Shown here: piece after piece, positions 48,560-60,446 of the stretch | How the letters are laid out: each line of letters starts with the position of its first letter | Numbering within the stretch: position 1 is the stretch's first letter | Notes under the pieces: model-generated | Seen by the model: the letters and a program-made list of their open reading frames with translations, nothing else | Databases searched by the model: none | Told to the model about the DNA's origin: nothing | Position numbers and translations under genes: made by a program | Source of the DNA: Hypomyces perniciosus | Taxonomy: Eukaryota > Ascomycota > Sordariomycetes > Hypocreales > Hypocreaceae | Length of the DNA stretch: 64,000 nucleotides | Assembly: GCA_008477525.1 (NCBI GenBank) | Contig: SPDT01000002.1 | Location: forward strand, 2,108,001-2,172,000 | Direction of reading: 5' to 3'

Positions 48560-51500
48560 TCTAAGAGTGTTTAAAGTGTTCTTTAAGTTTCTAGGAGTTA
48601 TATTCCTCTCTATAGTTTTTCTATTTAATCAAGTATTAGCGTTCGCTGTTTTTTATTTTTATAGCTCTAATTTCTTTAACTTTATATTCTTTTTTAACTA
48701 ATAAGACCTTGATCGAGTCTATAATTGGTCTATTCTTTAATTTATTTTATAATACTTTTTTAAATAGTGAAATATAAAATACTAGGTAAATCCGGATACT
48801 ATCTAGTAGTATAAGTTTATAAATAACTTCTAAAATAACCTTTTTAACCGGGTAAGGTCTAAGTTTCTTAAAATCCAATTTATCGCTTAGTTGCGTTATT
48901 TTAATATTTACAGTCTTTTTTCCTAGAGAATAATAGTGTAGGTAGACTATATCTCCCTCTTTAAAGATTAGTCCCTTTAATTTATATTTGTCGGCATACT
49001 TCTTTATTCTTTCCTATATAAGGTAAAAGTATACTTATATTTCTTTATATAACTGCTTTATATCTTTGGCTTTAATTCATACTTTATTAATATATAGGCC
49101 TTTCTTTAGCGCTTTATATATATCTAGCGTAAAGCTGTAGTTGGCGTATATAAGGCTAAGTCCAGTTAACTCCGAAATATCGCTATTATAAGACATTTAT
49201 ATAATTAATAACTTTCCTACCTAATTATCTTAATTAAAGTTAATATAACTTTTTAAATAAGCTTTAATAATCTAGTTAATATATTCTGTCTAACTATCTA
49301 TCTATAGGTAATATATAGTACTAAGCTTATAATTCATACTTAACTAATTTATAAGTGCTTGCCAGAATTTAAACGCAAAGGTTAATCCTTAGTTAGAAAT
49401 AATCTCAGCTAGAATTATATAGTTAACTGCAATAAATCGCAAGAATATATAAGCTAGTATTTCTGCATTTATTGCTTCTTTATATAAAAGGAAGTAAAAG
49501 TATTTAGTGAATTAGTCTATAATTACTAAAATACTATTATACTTAATCTTTAATCTTAGTTTAATAAATAGTAATAGTTTAATAATAAAGTCTAATAAGA
49601 TTAACTTTTATAGTCGCTCTAGTATTAGTAAAGGTTAGAGTTTCCTATATAGTTTATATTTTAAGGGTTTAACTATTTTATAAATTATATAGCGAGAAAC
49701 AATATTTTACACTATTTTCTTAAGCCTTTAAAACTTAAAGTACTTTTATACTTGTTTGCAGGTTTTATAAATACCTTTATATCTGTATATTAAATGTTAA
49801 TAAACTTTTATAACTATGTTTTTCTAGAGTTTATCTAGGATTTAGATCTTTCTATTTTATTATTAAGTTCCTTTTTCATTAAACTCTATATCTTTTAGGA
49901 ATCTATCGTTATCCTAGGTAGTATAATACTCCTTAATGCATTGCAGTATAGCATTATCACTAAATACCTTATATATAGCTTAAAATGCTATTTATTAATA
50001 ATATCCTTTAAGGGTCTGTTTTAAAATCTGTCTAGTATACTTAATCTTTCCCTAGTTATAATTGGCTTATCTGCTAAGCGCGTCTGTTTATCTGTTCTTA
50101 GATCTTTTTTAGTGGATTAGGATATAGTTAAATTTTGAGAGATATTCTGTATAGCGGATCTGCCTTTTAAAGAGTTATTAAACTATCGCGAAGTACACGA
50201 TATTCTTATAGTCAGTATATACCTTAACTTTATATATTCCTTTTAATAGGTAATATCGCTATTCCTTAAATGCAAGGATAATAGCGAGGAATTCTTTATT
50301 ATATATCGGGTAGTTTAACTCTGCGCTATATAGTGCTCTAGAGTAAAAGGCAACAGGGTATAGCTTACTATTTTTATCCTTTTAGCTAAATTAAGCTCTT
50401 ATAGTAAAGTTAAAAGTATCTATTTTAACTTCTATTTCCTTAAATAAGTTAAATATAATAAATATAGGTTTTTCCAAGATAAGCTGTTTAAGTCTATTAA
50501 ATGTATCCTATACGTCTAGTGCTTATAGAAACTTTTAATCCTTTTTAGTAAACTTATAAAGGGTTTATATAATATTTCTATAGCCTTTAATAAATTATTA
50601 ATAGTAGTTAATAAATCTTAAAAAGCTTTAGACCTCTTTAACTGTTATAGGTACAGGCTAGTCTTTTACTGCTTATACTTTTAATAGATTTATATAAATT
50701 TCTCTAAAGGTAATAATATACTTTAAGAAAGTGACTTTTTATATATAGAATTTGCATTTCTTTAGTTCTATAAGTAGTTTAGTATCTTAAAGTGTCTGTA
50801 ATACTTTATAGATATATACTTTATATTCTTTAAGGGTATCTGAAAAGATTAGGATATTATTTAGGTAAATAACTATAAAGATGTTAAGGTACTCCTTTAA
50901 TATATTATTAATTATCTTTTAGAATGTTATAGGGGCGTTAATGAGACTGAAAGGTATAATTAGGTATTTGAATAAGCTATATTTAGTTTAAAAGGCAGTT
51001 ATCTATTCGTATTTTTCTTTAATTTAGATAAGGTTATAAGTGCCTTTAAAGTCTAGTGCTGTAAACCACTTCTTCCTATATAGTCTATCCTGCAATTCTG
51101 TAATTAATAGTAGTAGAGTTTTATCTTTAACAGTAGCTTCGTTAAGTTATCGGTAGTCTACTATTAACTGTAATTTGCCTCTTTTCTTTAATATAAATAT
51201 AACAGGATAGCCTGCTTTTAATAAAAAGGGTTAAATATACCCTTTAGCTAATATATCGTCTAAATAATTGTATAGGCTTTTAAGCTCTTTTTCATTTAGA
51301 TTATAAATCTTATAAAAGGTAGTGCTTACACTATCCTTAAGCTTAATCATATAATCCCATTAACTGTATTCTAGTAGCTTTATATTAAGTGTTTCTTTGA
51401 ACAGCTTGTTATACTTCCAGTATTCTTTAGGGATATTCTATAGCTGTTCTAGTAATACTGCTATTTCAGGGCTTTTTATTTTAAGTATTTTATTAATATT

Positions 51501-54500
51501 ATTAAATACTTTCTGTAAAAAGGCAATTATTTTTTGGATTTATTTATCTTTCCCTTTATTTTATTTAAGTTTTATTTTTAAGTAGATTATTTCTGTAATT
51601 AAATTAAAGGAAACTTTTTTAATTCTTTTTTTCAGTATACCTAGGGGGTTCTATATAGGATTTCTGCCCTGCAGCTAAAGCCTTTTTAATAGTTTTAATC
51701 GCTAAAGAAGCTTTGCTATTGCGCTAATAAAGCTAGCCTTTCTCTTAGTCGATATCAGGGTTATTATATCTTAACTAAAAATAACCGAGAATAATATTAT
51801 ACCTATCGATATTTACTATATTGTAAAGAACTACTCCTTTACATTTAGCAATTTCAAGTTTAAGATAATTAGTCTTTTACTTAACCTATCCGTTATTATA
51901 TACAAAGGCTCCTCTTTCTGCCTAATAAAGTTAATACAGTTTGGTTTTCTCCTTTTAAGGTAATTATAGGCGATTTATAGTTATAGGTGCAATAAAATTA
52001 CCTATCGCTCTGCTATCTACTAATATATATAGCTGATATCCCTTAATTATTATCTCTAATTCAAGATATAGTAAATCTTTGTCATTACTTTTATTATTTA
52101 ATATTTTAAAAGATATAATTTATTAATTATTACCTTATAGCCCTTTTATAGGTAATATTAGTTATTTCCTAATTCTTCTTTTCTTATATAAATTTCGCAG
52201 TTAATCGGGGTTCCTTAAAGTAAATGCCACCTTCTCCTATTATAGGTAGTTCTTTTATAGGTGATGAAGTTAAACTAGTTTCTGTGCAGCTTTTTTATAA
52301 TCTAATTAATTTCTCTATCCTTTAAGGTAGGTTTATACCCTATATACTTCTATATTCGCTACTTTTAGAGTTTTTCTTATAGGTAGGTAGTGCATTTATC
52401 TTTCCAGCAGTATATATAGTCTAGTAATAAGTATAGGGTATTGTTAACTTATTATAAATACTAATCTTGCAACTTATTTCGCTTATATATAATATACCTT
52501 AAGCTATTGCACTCTGAGTAGTGTTATCGATTATACTTAAACCTTCTATTATAGTAGAAATACTACTTTATTAGTTTCTCTTAGCAGTAAATATAGTATC
52601 CTTTAAACTTATATTTTTTAAGTCTTTATAGCTAATAATATTCCTTTAAGGTTTTAATATCTAGTTTAATAATAATAATCTTAAAGTTTTAATACTGTAT
52701 AGTTACAGTCTATTCTTCAAAAGCATTATAACCTTATACCTATTCTACAGGGTAGAATAGGATTTTAATCGGGAATATATTATACTCTACTTTCTCTTAA
52801 AAGTATACTATATACCTATATATAATGCAAGTGACCTAGGATATAGCATAATGCTTTTTATAAGTAGGGTCATTTACGGCATAGTCTCTTTATATATAGA
52901 AATATATAGGTTCCTTATATATAGCTAAAGTAACTGGGATAGCTTTAACGGCTATCTTATTATTAGCTCCGTCTTGTATATAGAGCTATTTGTATAGGCG
53001 TAGGTTTAACCTGTTTTATTGTATATTTATAGCAACTCTTTTAATTAGGTTTAAGTGGTATTTATTTAACTTATCCTTAAAATTACCATTTATAGGTAAT
53101 ATGTTTTCTAGTTTTAAAGGTATAGTATTATATAGTGACAGTCTATATTATAAAGGGTTATTTTTATTTTTATTATTAAAGTTACTGCTACTAGTTTATC
53201 CTTTATTGCCTGCAGTAATTTAATTAAAACGTTAGTAGTCGATTATAGCGACTATTTATCTATCCAAGATACTGTTATCCTTATCTGACTCTATATAGCT
53301 AGAGTTTAGGTTTTGTTCTATTAAACTGTCTAGGCGTAGTAAATACCTGTTTGCTTTATTTTCTCTAAAAATATCTTTAAGAGTTAAGGATTTAAGTTTT
53401 AACTAATATCCCTTTTAGTTTATTATAGATATCTTTTTAGGTTATTTTAGGTATTATCCGCTTTTATTTTTACTGGATTTATAAATAGGGCAGCTATTAT
53501 TATAGTATATAGTCCAGCTAAGTAATATATAATCGGTAGTCTTTAAAACTATATTAACTTTTTGTCCAGGTTTTAGCGCAGGCTTTTAAGGTTTATTAGT
53601 TCTTGGCTTTTATAGAGCTTTGCAGTCCTTTAAAAAATGCCCTAGCTTATTACAGTTATAATAGATAGCCTTTGCCTTTCCCTTCTAAATAGCGTCTAGA
53701 TCTATTCGACCAGGTCTCCTATCATTAAAGCTGGCAATGTATTTTTATCGCTTTTTACCTTAATTTGCATATCCTTAATATTTATAAACTTATCCGGATT
53801 ACTATTATCCTTTCTTTATATTTAAGTAGAGTTTATAAAGTAAATTGTCTGCGTTTATATATTTCTTAATAAATTCAGTAATACCTTTATCGCAAGAGAA
53901 TTTATAGGCTTCCCTTTTAACTTCCAGCTTAAGTCTATTATAAAAGCATTTAATAAAAGTAAAGTTTCCTTATTTAACTTTAAAAGTGTAATTCTTAAAG
54001 TATATAGTATAGTTAAAGTATTTTCCTTTTTAAATTAAGTTTATAAATTTATTTTCTGCAGTATATTCTTTATTAATGTTATTAAAGACATTCTTTAGTT
54101 CTTCTTTAAACTGATTATAGCTGGCGAATATAAGCTGTATCTGCTTATCGGCTTTACTTTTATTATTAAAAAAATCCCTTTAAATAGGTTTAAACTACTT
54201 TAAGGCATTCCCTTTAAGTTATCTAGCAGCTAGGAGGACCTTACTAGTCTCTGTATTAAAATTAATTAGGAAGTAGGTGAAATAGTTATATAGTTAGGTA
54301 AGAAACAGTTAAAGCGCTATAGTGCTTTTATTAAAATGCTTAAAGGGTTATATTTTAAGTGACTCCTTTAAGTCCTTTAAAGGTCAGTTCCCTTTATAGT
54401 TTAGTATAAAGTTTAGGTCAGGTGTAGGCAGCGTTTAATTCTATAAGTCTATAATGGTCGCTTACTGTTGGTGAATCATTTAGTTAAGCCTAGCGTTTTC

Positions 54501-54660
54501 AGTAACCAAGTATTAATAGCGTTGCTCCTATTCTACGCGGTTAGCTTCTATATATTAGAAGGCTTTTTCTATACGAATACAGAGTTATTCCGTTTTATTA
54601 ACTTTATCCTTATTTTCGCTTCCACTTATATTATTATCTTTATTATTATCCTGCCCCTAG
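48560..54660 (-). pseudogene. Element 3 gag-pol remnant with chromodomain
   Basis: Key residues on the minus strand: zinc knuckle YYNCNKLGHFLKDC (first Cys changed), reverse transcriptase LDFKGTYNLI near 51056, TKYSLFKYLIIPFSLINAP near 50990 and VIYLNNILIFS near 50870 (YLDD to YLNN). RNase H reads SAELNYPIYNKEFLAI near 50320; integrase reads SILVIID.FTKYFYF and LTFAFKFWQALIN near 49550-49390. The C-terminus reads EYKVKEIRAIKIKNSER, YLIK.KNYREEYNS, a chromodomain. The order RT, RNase H, integrase defines Ty3/gypsy. Loss of the catalytic Asp pair and many stops make it inactive. Confidence 0.87.
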
Positions 54661-54776
54661 CGAGGAGGTAGAATAGAGGGTAGAGTATTAGGGTTATTAG
54701 AAGAGGATACTGTAGTGGATATACTTGCGATATTACTTAAGATTCTTAGTAGCCTTCTGAACAAGAGTCGTTAACG

Positions 54777-55161
54777 TATAACAATCCGGGTTAATTTTTA
54801 AGAGATAAACCGAGGTTTATGGGTTTATGTTAATAGAGAGGTTAAAGATGAATACTAAGCAGGGTAATGTAGTTACAATTCTGTAGAATAGGCGGTTCTA
54901 GTGAATGCAATTATTAACGATTATTTAAGTAACTATACTAAATAAGTAATAAGCCAGTTGTATATATATAAAGGGAATAATCGTGGATTACTTTGGATTA
55001 TATTGTTTTCCTGGTGATCTATAGTGAGTCCTTCCGTTGGCTTACTGGGATCACTTTATAGTTCATAGTGATTAAAGTGATCTAATGCTGATTGGTTCGT
55101 CTATCCGAGGTTCCCCCGGGTACATACCATGTCACGTTCTTACGATGGTCGGGTCGTGACA
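54777..55161 (-). repeat. Element 3, 5' LTR (385 bp)
   Basis: Starts TATAACAATCCGGG and ends GTCGGGTCGTGACA. The half facing gag is AT-shifted, while the outer half is nearly clean, as in the 5' LTR of element 1. Confidence 0.9.
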
Positions 55162-55559
55162 TTAAGGTTCATGAACATGCTATAATGCTATTGGCGAAGA
55201 AAAAAGCAACTATGTTAAGGTAAACAGTACTAGAATGTATAGGAAGAGTGAAACTTGCCATTGTCTACCAACTAAGCTAAATGACTTATCTAACTTTACA
55301 GACTAAAATAGTCCTCTTAGTTAAGGATGTGATAGCTATATTTACAGCTCTAGACCTAAGTATATAACCCTTTACTGTTATGAATTATTTTAGTATTCTT
55401 TTACCCCTTTGCCAGCAATAAACTAATCTAAGAAATACTTTAAAATGCATTTATTTTTATCTTTAATTGTAATATAGAGTAGAAATAGGTCGGCTAACTT
55501 TAAGACTCTTATATTAATGCGCCTTTATATATTTAAAACTAGACTTCTACCGCTAGGCT
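55162..55559. other. AT-rich spacer, nothing recognisable
   Basis: Between element 3 and the AKR1-like relic. It begins with the TTAAG target duplication. No frame on either strand reads like a protein. Confidence 0.4.
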
Positions 55560-56195
55560 GCAATAATGTTCTATTTTGCGTATTAGGCTTAGACCTCTTT
55601 TATGCCTATAGCTTTATATCCGCCGCAGCTCCCCTTTCTGGTAAGTTATATTAAGGTCGGGGTCTTGTATATAACCGTATAATCCACCTTATCGCCGCCT
55701 AGTATTATACTGCTGGCCTTTCTCTGGCTAAATATAGGCGCAGGATTGCACTAGAAGTCTTTGCAATTCGCAATGCAGCTTCTGCTAAATAGATTCTTCT
55801 TCTTCCGCTTATTTTTAACTATTGCCGCACTACAGCCAGTAATAGTTTTAATAAAGGGGTCTACGCTAAGCAGCTAACTCTACTGCTTGAAAATGCCCCC
55901 TTTATGCTTATGACTATAACCCCTATTCGTGTCGGTTGCTGGCGTAGAGATGGATGTGTGGTTGGGGTTAAGCGGTATGCCTGTTAATGTAAATGCGGTA
56001 GATAAGGAGGAACTAGTGCGGATACTAGTTATGTTCTTGTATGTAGTTATAGCTCGTGAGACTTGAATAAGCTGGGTGAATAAGAGTATAGTAACCCAGG
56101 TGAGTTGCAAGGAAGCCTAAGCCGCGAGGATCAGAGTGTACGCGTTGGCGTTGATAAGCTTGCAGAGGCCGGGTCCGAAGAGAGTGCAGGTGATT
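55560..56195 (-). pseudogene. C-terminal part of an AKR1-type palmitoyltransferase, RIP-mutated
   Basis: Read on the minus strand, the fragment begins CTLFGPGLCKLINANAYTLIL near 56185, then LQLTWVTILLFTQLIQVSRAITTYKN (the last membrane span and the TTxE-like motif after the DHHC domain). It continues YSHKHKGGIFKQ, NLFSRSCIANCKDF.CNPAPIF and LGGDKVDYTVIYKTPTL to about 55600. This order (span, TTYENM, HKGG, FSRG..NCKDFWCDPAPVF, GGxKVDYT) is that of ankyrin-repeat palmitoyltransferases of the Akr1 type, which S-acylate proteins at the Golgi. The ankyrin repeats and DHHC core are missing: the fragment is cut at 56195 by a family C LTR. Stops fit CAA, CAG and TGG changes. Confidence 0.72.
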
Positions 56196-56355
56196 GTCTT
56201 GAACAATGCTTTGTCTTCTATAATAGACCTCCGACTAAATGATAGCCTTATTGTGGCAGAATTGGGTTCGTGGCCTCATTCCTATTTTCCGCAAAATTCA
56301 TTTGTATGGGAAATCGGCCAAATCGACTCACGGCTATACAAACGGGAAACTATTC
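56190..56355 (-). repeat. Fragment of a family C LTR, inverted
   Basis: The reverse complement matches the middle of the 581-bp LTR: GACAAAGCATTGTTC, CGGAGGTC, GGCAGAATTGGGTTCGTGG and TTCCGCAAAATTCATTTGTA. It is cut on the left by the AKR1-like relic and on the right by the family B LTR at 56356. It is hardly RIP-mutated. Confidence 0.8.
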
Positions 56356-56743
56356 TGTGACGATCCGGGTTGATTCTCAAGGGATAAACCGAGGTTCGTG
56401 GGTTTATGTTGACAGAGAGGTTAGGGATGAATACTGAGCAGGGTAACGTAGTCACGATTCTGTAGAACAGGCGGTTCTGGTGAATGCAATTGGTTAACGA
56501 CTGTCTAAGTAACTCTACTAAATGATCGTGACTTATCCAGTCTTATATACAAAGGAGATACATAGTGAATGTACTTGGATCGTTTGGATCATAGCGATCC
56601 TAGTGATCCTGGATCACAGTCTTATACAGTAATCCTTCTTATGGGATCGCGCTCGTGGTTGCGATCCGTTGGTGATTGGCCGGAGGTTCCGATGTTCTGC
56701 CGTGATCCCGTGACCAGGTCTTCGACATCGTCGGGTCGTGACA
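56356..56743 (-). repeat. Solo LTR of family B, little mutated, no target duplication
   Basis: 388 bp from TGTGACGATCCGGGTTG to GTCGGGTCGTGACA. The centre differs from the others and holds a run of GATCC/GATCA motifs. The left flank is a family C fragment and the right flank a LINE end; flanking 5-mers (TATTC, CCCCC) differ, so it probably sits at a recombination junction. Confidence 0.85.
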
Positions 56744-56995
56744 CCCCCTCTCTTATTTACTCGGACCTATAGGAAGCAAGGCCTTCTAGAAATTAGTGGA
56801 GGAAGTAGACCTTTATAGCCTTCCCCTAGCGGAAATAGATTAACACTACCTAGATTGACCCTTTTTCCTTTGTAAATTGAAACTCAGCGAATAGCGGCAC
56901 AAGCCGCCGGCTCCTGACGTCCTATTGCCTATAAGGGATTTGTGTAACTAGCTTACTTAGTGGACGTAAATAATAAAACATACAACAAACAAACA
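56744..56995 (+). mobile_element. 3' end of a second Tad-like LINE subfamily
   Basis: The frame LGPIGSKAF, stop, KLVEEVDLYSLPLAEID parallels LGPKGSEAF...LVEEVNLYGPPLQDID of the LINE at 16350-16860. The untranslated end (GGCTCCTGACGTCCTATTGCC, GGGATTTGTGTAACTAGC) and A/C-rich tail (AAACATACAACAAACAAAC) define a different subfamily, shared with 3385-3487 and 59093-59169. No target duplication is visible because the 5' side is cut by the LTR. Confidence 0.75.
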
Positions 56996-56999
56996 TACT

Positions 57000-57375
57000 A
57001 GCTACTTTCAACTTCTGTCTTGTCAATCTGGCGCGTAATCTGATGACTACCGCCGCAGACCGTCAAACAGCGCGGGGATGTCCAGCAATGCACCAAAGGC
57101 TGCTCCATATTCTTGCGGCGTGAGAGTTGGCCGAAACATTTCCGGCGATAAACCGCAAGCCGTCCCAGCCACGCTCCTCCCGAAATATCCTTTTGAGCGA
57201 TTCCGCATTCTTGTTCTGCGAGCTCGCCGCCCGAAGCGCCGAATCTCGAAATTTCAAAGATGCTACCCTGATACTTGCAGTTCCACAGAATTTTACCCGC
57301 CGTTCATCTTCGATTCGACGATTCGCTGCTAAAAGGGTATTTCCATTCATTGCGAGAAAGGAAGGACGAAATGTA
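57000..57375 (-). pseudogene. Fragment of a DUF3723-like fungal protein, frameshifted
   Basis: The minus-strand frame from 57350 reads RRIEDERRVKFCGTASIRV, ASLKFRDS, NKNAESLKRIFREE, GWDGLR; a shifted frame then reads FRPTLTPQEYGAAFGALL and DIPALFDGLRR before a stop at about 57045. From memory the N-terminal part of DUF3723 proteins has a similar string (domain of unknown function, expanded in Fusarium-type genomes). The frames meet near 57135 by a one-base shift. The upstream side is cut near 57375 where the Tc1-like element begins. Family name tentative; role unknown. Confidence 0.4.
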
Positions 57376-58214
57376 ATGTACGATGTCCTTATCCCGACCC
57401 TAAGATAACCCTTCTTATGCGAGATGCGCTTTGTAAGCGACTGACCGAGAGGCCCGATATGGTACGGCGTGAGATGGTCGCCTTCATCCGTGAGAGGTTT
57501 GATGTGGAAGTATTAGTATCTATTATCGCTCGGGCCTTAAAGGCCAAGGAATACACCCGGAAAACTACACGTCGTGTAGCAAAGCAAAGAGACCCTGAAC
57601 TATGGCATTTATATCACTATAGACTCAAGCTAGAGAATTGCCGATCATACCAGCTGGTCTTTATCAACGAGTCTGGCATCGATAAACAGGCTGGGCTTCG
57701 GCGTAAGGGGTAGGCTCCACGGGGTGTTGCACCAGTATAAGTTGCTAGCTTCCAGCGCGAGCAAAGGCTCCGGATTCTTGCAGCTTATATATAAAGGGGC
57801 GTCAAGCTGTCGCGTGTTTTTCCTGGATTAGCTGACGCTGCTACGTTTGAGGCCTTTATTGAGCAGCTACTGTATTACTGTGGTAGATGATTGGAGCTAG
57901 AATCTATTCTCGTTATGGATAATGCTACTATCCATTACTCGGATAGAATTAGGTAATTGTGTGAGTAAGCTGATGTAAAGCTGATCTATCTAGCACCCTA
58001 CTCTCCAGACATAAATCCGATCGAAGAGATCTTTGCAGAACTCAAAGCATATGCTAAACTACGATGGGACGAGCATATTAGCCTTATCGAAAAGGACTTT
58101 AGAGCCTACGTACGGTCGTGCGTCAAGGCTGTGGGTGCTCGACATGCAAGTGCCGAAGGTCACTTTCGTAAGGCAGGGCTTTCTATTGAGCAACCTCCTG
58201 AGGAAACGTCATAA
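57376..58214 (+). pseudogene. Tc1/mariner-type transposase, N-terminus missing, RIP-type stops
   Basis: Homology with the copy at 12320-13217 begins around 57384 (CTAAGATAACC). The frame reads MRDALCKRLTERPDMVRREM, VAFIRERFDVEVLVS, LKLENCRSYQLVFINESGID (catalytic Asp changed to Asn), AATFEAFIEQLLYYCGR, ILVMDNATIHYSDRIR and LAPYSPDINPIEEIFAELK, then SAEGHFRKAG and ends PPEETS. D2 and the final Glu are 34 residues apart (DD34E). Stops replace Trp (TAG near 57710), Gln (TAA near 57737) and Arg (TGA near 57889). The first 60 residues with the helix-turn-helix are absent. It lies in the orientation opposite to the first copy. Confidence 0.88.
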
Positions 58215-58276
58215 CATTGTCATACCCAAACTATACAGAATGAAAATACATTTGCTCTATGGTATCAACGCCTGAT

Positions 58277-58800
58277 TTATCGAAAGGTGGAGTCTTCAAC
58301 AAATGAGAGTGCAATACCCAGTTTGACACCCTTGTCGATATAAAACTGAACATTCCGAGTCGTGTAATCATGCCTAAGGTCAAGACACGCCTCCTTGGTG
58401 ATGCGATATGCGTCCCAGAAGCCTGCTTTCCAAGTCGGACTGTGGACTTGTTCGCAATGCCACTGACAATACCGCTCCAAAGCTATGTCTTTCGGCTTTG
58501 GAATGACAAAGTCAGCTAGACGCTTCCCGGACACGACGTCTTGCGCCTCTGTGTTCGGGTTAATGGAGCAATTGCCTAAGGCTTGATTATGATACCCAGG
58601 ACAGGTGACAATGATATTGATAGGAGGCAAGCTATCAGATCGCTTTCGCTTCAGCTGCCCGCGCTGAGGATTATCCTCCTCCTGTTTGTAGATCAGCTGA
58701 CGGATCACCTCTGGCACATCTTTGTGCGCCCTCAGCTCATTGCCCTCCTCTGTATTAATCAAAAAAGTATATAAAGTCCTCAGAAACAGCCTGGCTTCGA
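58277..58800 (-). pseudogene. C-terminal part of an unrecognised fungal protein
   Basis: The open frame (161 codons from the Met at 58762) can be read upstream in frame to at least 58800 as DIEARLFLRTLYTFLINTEE. It continues DVPEVIRQLIYKQEEDNPQR, a basic patch (LKRKRSDSLPPINI), then KDIALERYCQWHCEQV and LDLRHDYTTRNVQFYIDKG, ending SFVEDSTFR. I recall similar C-terminal strings in transposon-associated fungal proteins but cannot name the family. Upstream of 58805 the frame meets a stop inside the inverted repeat, so the N-terminal part is missing. Confidence 0.45.
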
Positions 58801-58804
58801 TATC

Positions 58805-59233
58805 GTTTCCTCTTCAGACAGTGGTTAGTTATCAGGACCTGATCACTTGCAAAACATACTTCCACAATCTGAGAATTATCTTATCACCTTATTACACTCT
58901 TGCCAGCCTCTATTCAACATGGGTGACATTCGATTTTCCTCGCCAAGAATAGCTTCAATAAGGGCGGACGGGTCAATGACGACCATCTTCGAGTCCTTGG
59001 ATGAAGAACCAGAAGAGGAAAATTGAATGTCACCCATGTTGAATAGAGGCTAGCAAGAGTGTAATAAGGTGATAAGATAATCCTCAGATTGTTGCCCACA
59101 AGGGATTTGTGTAACTAGTTTACTTAGTGGACGTAAATAATAAAACAAACAAAAACAAGACAAACAAACAATCCTCAGATTGTGGAAGTAAGTTTTGCAA
59201 GTGATCTGATTAACTGCTGTCTGAAGAGGAAAC
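58805..59233. repeat. Inverted repeat of about 130-bp arms
   Basis: The left arm 58805-58942 is matched in reverse complement by 59015-59233 once a 77-bp LINE insertion and its duplication are removed. Shared blocks include TCACTTGCAAAAC, CTTCCACAATCTGAG, CACCTTATTACACTCTTGC and CTATTCAACATGGGTGACATTC. The arms are over 90% alike; the loop 58943-59014 is 72 bp. Both arms code for similar short peptides, suggesting a duplicated piece of the neighbouring minus-strand gene placed head to head. Confidence 0.85.
59093..59169 (+). mobile_element. 77-bp dead-on-arrival LINE insertion
   Basis: The insert TGCCCACAAGGGATTTGTGT ... AAACAAACAAAC is the extreme 3' end of the LINE subfamily at 56744-56995. 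It is flanked by the same 14 bp, AATCCTCAGATTGT (59079-59092 and 59170-59183), a target duplication. It interrupts the right arm of the inverted repeat and is therefore younger than it. Confidence 0.9.
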
Positions 59234-60446
59234 GGGCCACTTGTCCTTTGCTGTTGCCTAACATCACCTGACTTACCACGTCTGCCTAGCAGTAGATACT
59301 GCACGTGACCTTTGGCACATCAGGCTCTAATGACGATGAAGACGTCGGCCAGTATAGCCAGGTTATAAAGTCATAGCTAGAATTGAAAAAGCAACTTTGG
59401 AATAAGGTTCATAATCATAGCCTGGAAAGATGCGAGGAGTAAACGTAATATATAAATACTATAGAGGAAGAAAATGACTACAACGAATAGGAAGTCTATC
59501 GCATTGTTCGCATTCAGCTATCATCTCTTTTGTCACGTGATTTCGCCAGGACTGTATCCACAGCACAATTCCCTATGTTAGGAAGGAGGCCGCTTCCCGG
59601 CCCCCTCTTAGAATCTAGTTCCTAGATAGCTTCAATTGAGAGAGTTATACGAGAACAGCTGTTACGCTCCACGGCTGGATCCGACAAAGTCGCTACGGGC
59701 TGGTAATCACCAACATAAGCCTGGCCATTTTCGGCCGATGTGAAGCTGCCAATGCAATGAATACACTGTGCATACCAGACACGTACGGTGTTCAGCCACG
59801 TTTGGCAAAAATTGGCCATGTTTAGAAAAACTTTAGACACTAAAATGCGAACGCTAAACTTAACTTGTCCCTCACTGTTCTGTACTGGACTGGTAGAGAC
59901 AAACTGGGATGGGGGCTCTCTGTCTGTCGAGCAATTGGACAATGACGGACTTCAGGGATGCGCAACCGGCATCCAGACTCTTACGGCGGACGGCCTTCGT
60001 CGCCCCCACGTAAGCCCACATCCGGGAGTGGTCTGTATTTTATGGCGTCCAAAGAGTTTTTGGCTTCCGTCGACTGGGAAATTGGGTCTGATCTTAGTCC
60101 AAAAATCCTCATAACGGCGCCATGAGCCGGAAATCCTCTTGTTGCTGAGCTGACATGGGACGTACGGCTAGGCACGCCCTTGGATTCATTACAGAACACA
60201 CCATCAGAGACCACTGACGAGGCTGAACAACTTGATGACGATGCTATCCAACAGCAGCTGCAGCCTTTATTTGTGGCATAGACACTCAAATATGTCAGTA
60301 GGAGGCAGAACCATGCAGATGAGAATATTACTTGGGCAATATTACAATATTCCAGAACAACATGCAGAGCTCAGGTCCTCTCTGGTAGTCTGGCAGCTTA
60401 AAGGAAGATACTAGCTTCTATTCTGTCCTCGATACCCATAGAAAAT
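59234..60446. other. No recognisable gene
   Basis: Two overlapping frames, 59622-59942 (minus) and 59788-60114 (plus), are open for about 105 codons each. The minus frame is Ser/Cys-containing (FLNMANFCQTWLNTVRVWYAQ) and could be an exon, but no family is recognised. Confidence 0.35.

Larger units (their letters stand above)
47459..55161 (-). mobile_element. Element 3: complete family B chromovirus
   Basis: LTRs of 385 bp at 47459-47843 (3') and 54777-55161 (5'), flanked by the duplication TTAAG (47454-47458 and 55162-55166). Length is 7703 bp. On the minus strand: gag from about 54660, zinc knuckle near 53590-53650, reverse transcriptase near 51400-50700, RNase H near 50350-50170, integrase near 49580-49290 and chromodomain near 48730-48560. 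It is the best preserved family B copy and the reference for the others, though every domain carries stops. Confidence 0.94.

Noticed and set aside
51397..54671. Short plus-strand frames rich in Phe, Leu and Tyr that look like membrane proteins
   Set aside because: They are antisense to the gag-pol of element 3; AT enrichment by RIP creates hydrophobic codons in the wrong frame.
56136..56360. 74-codon frame running from the AKR1-like relic to the LTR
   Set aside because: It crosses the boundary between two unrelated repeats and reads through a family C LTR in antisense.
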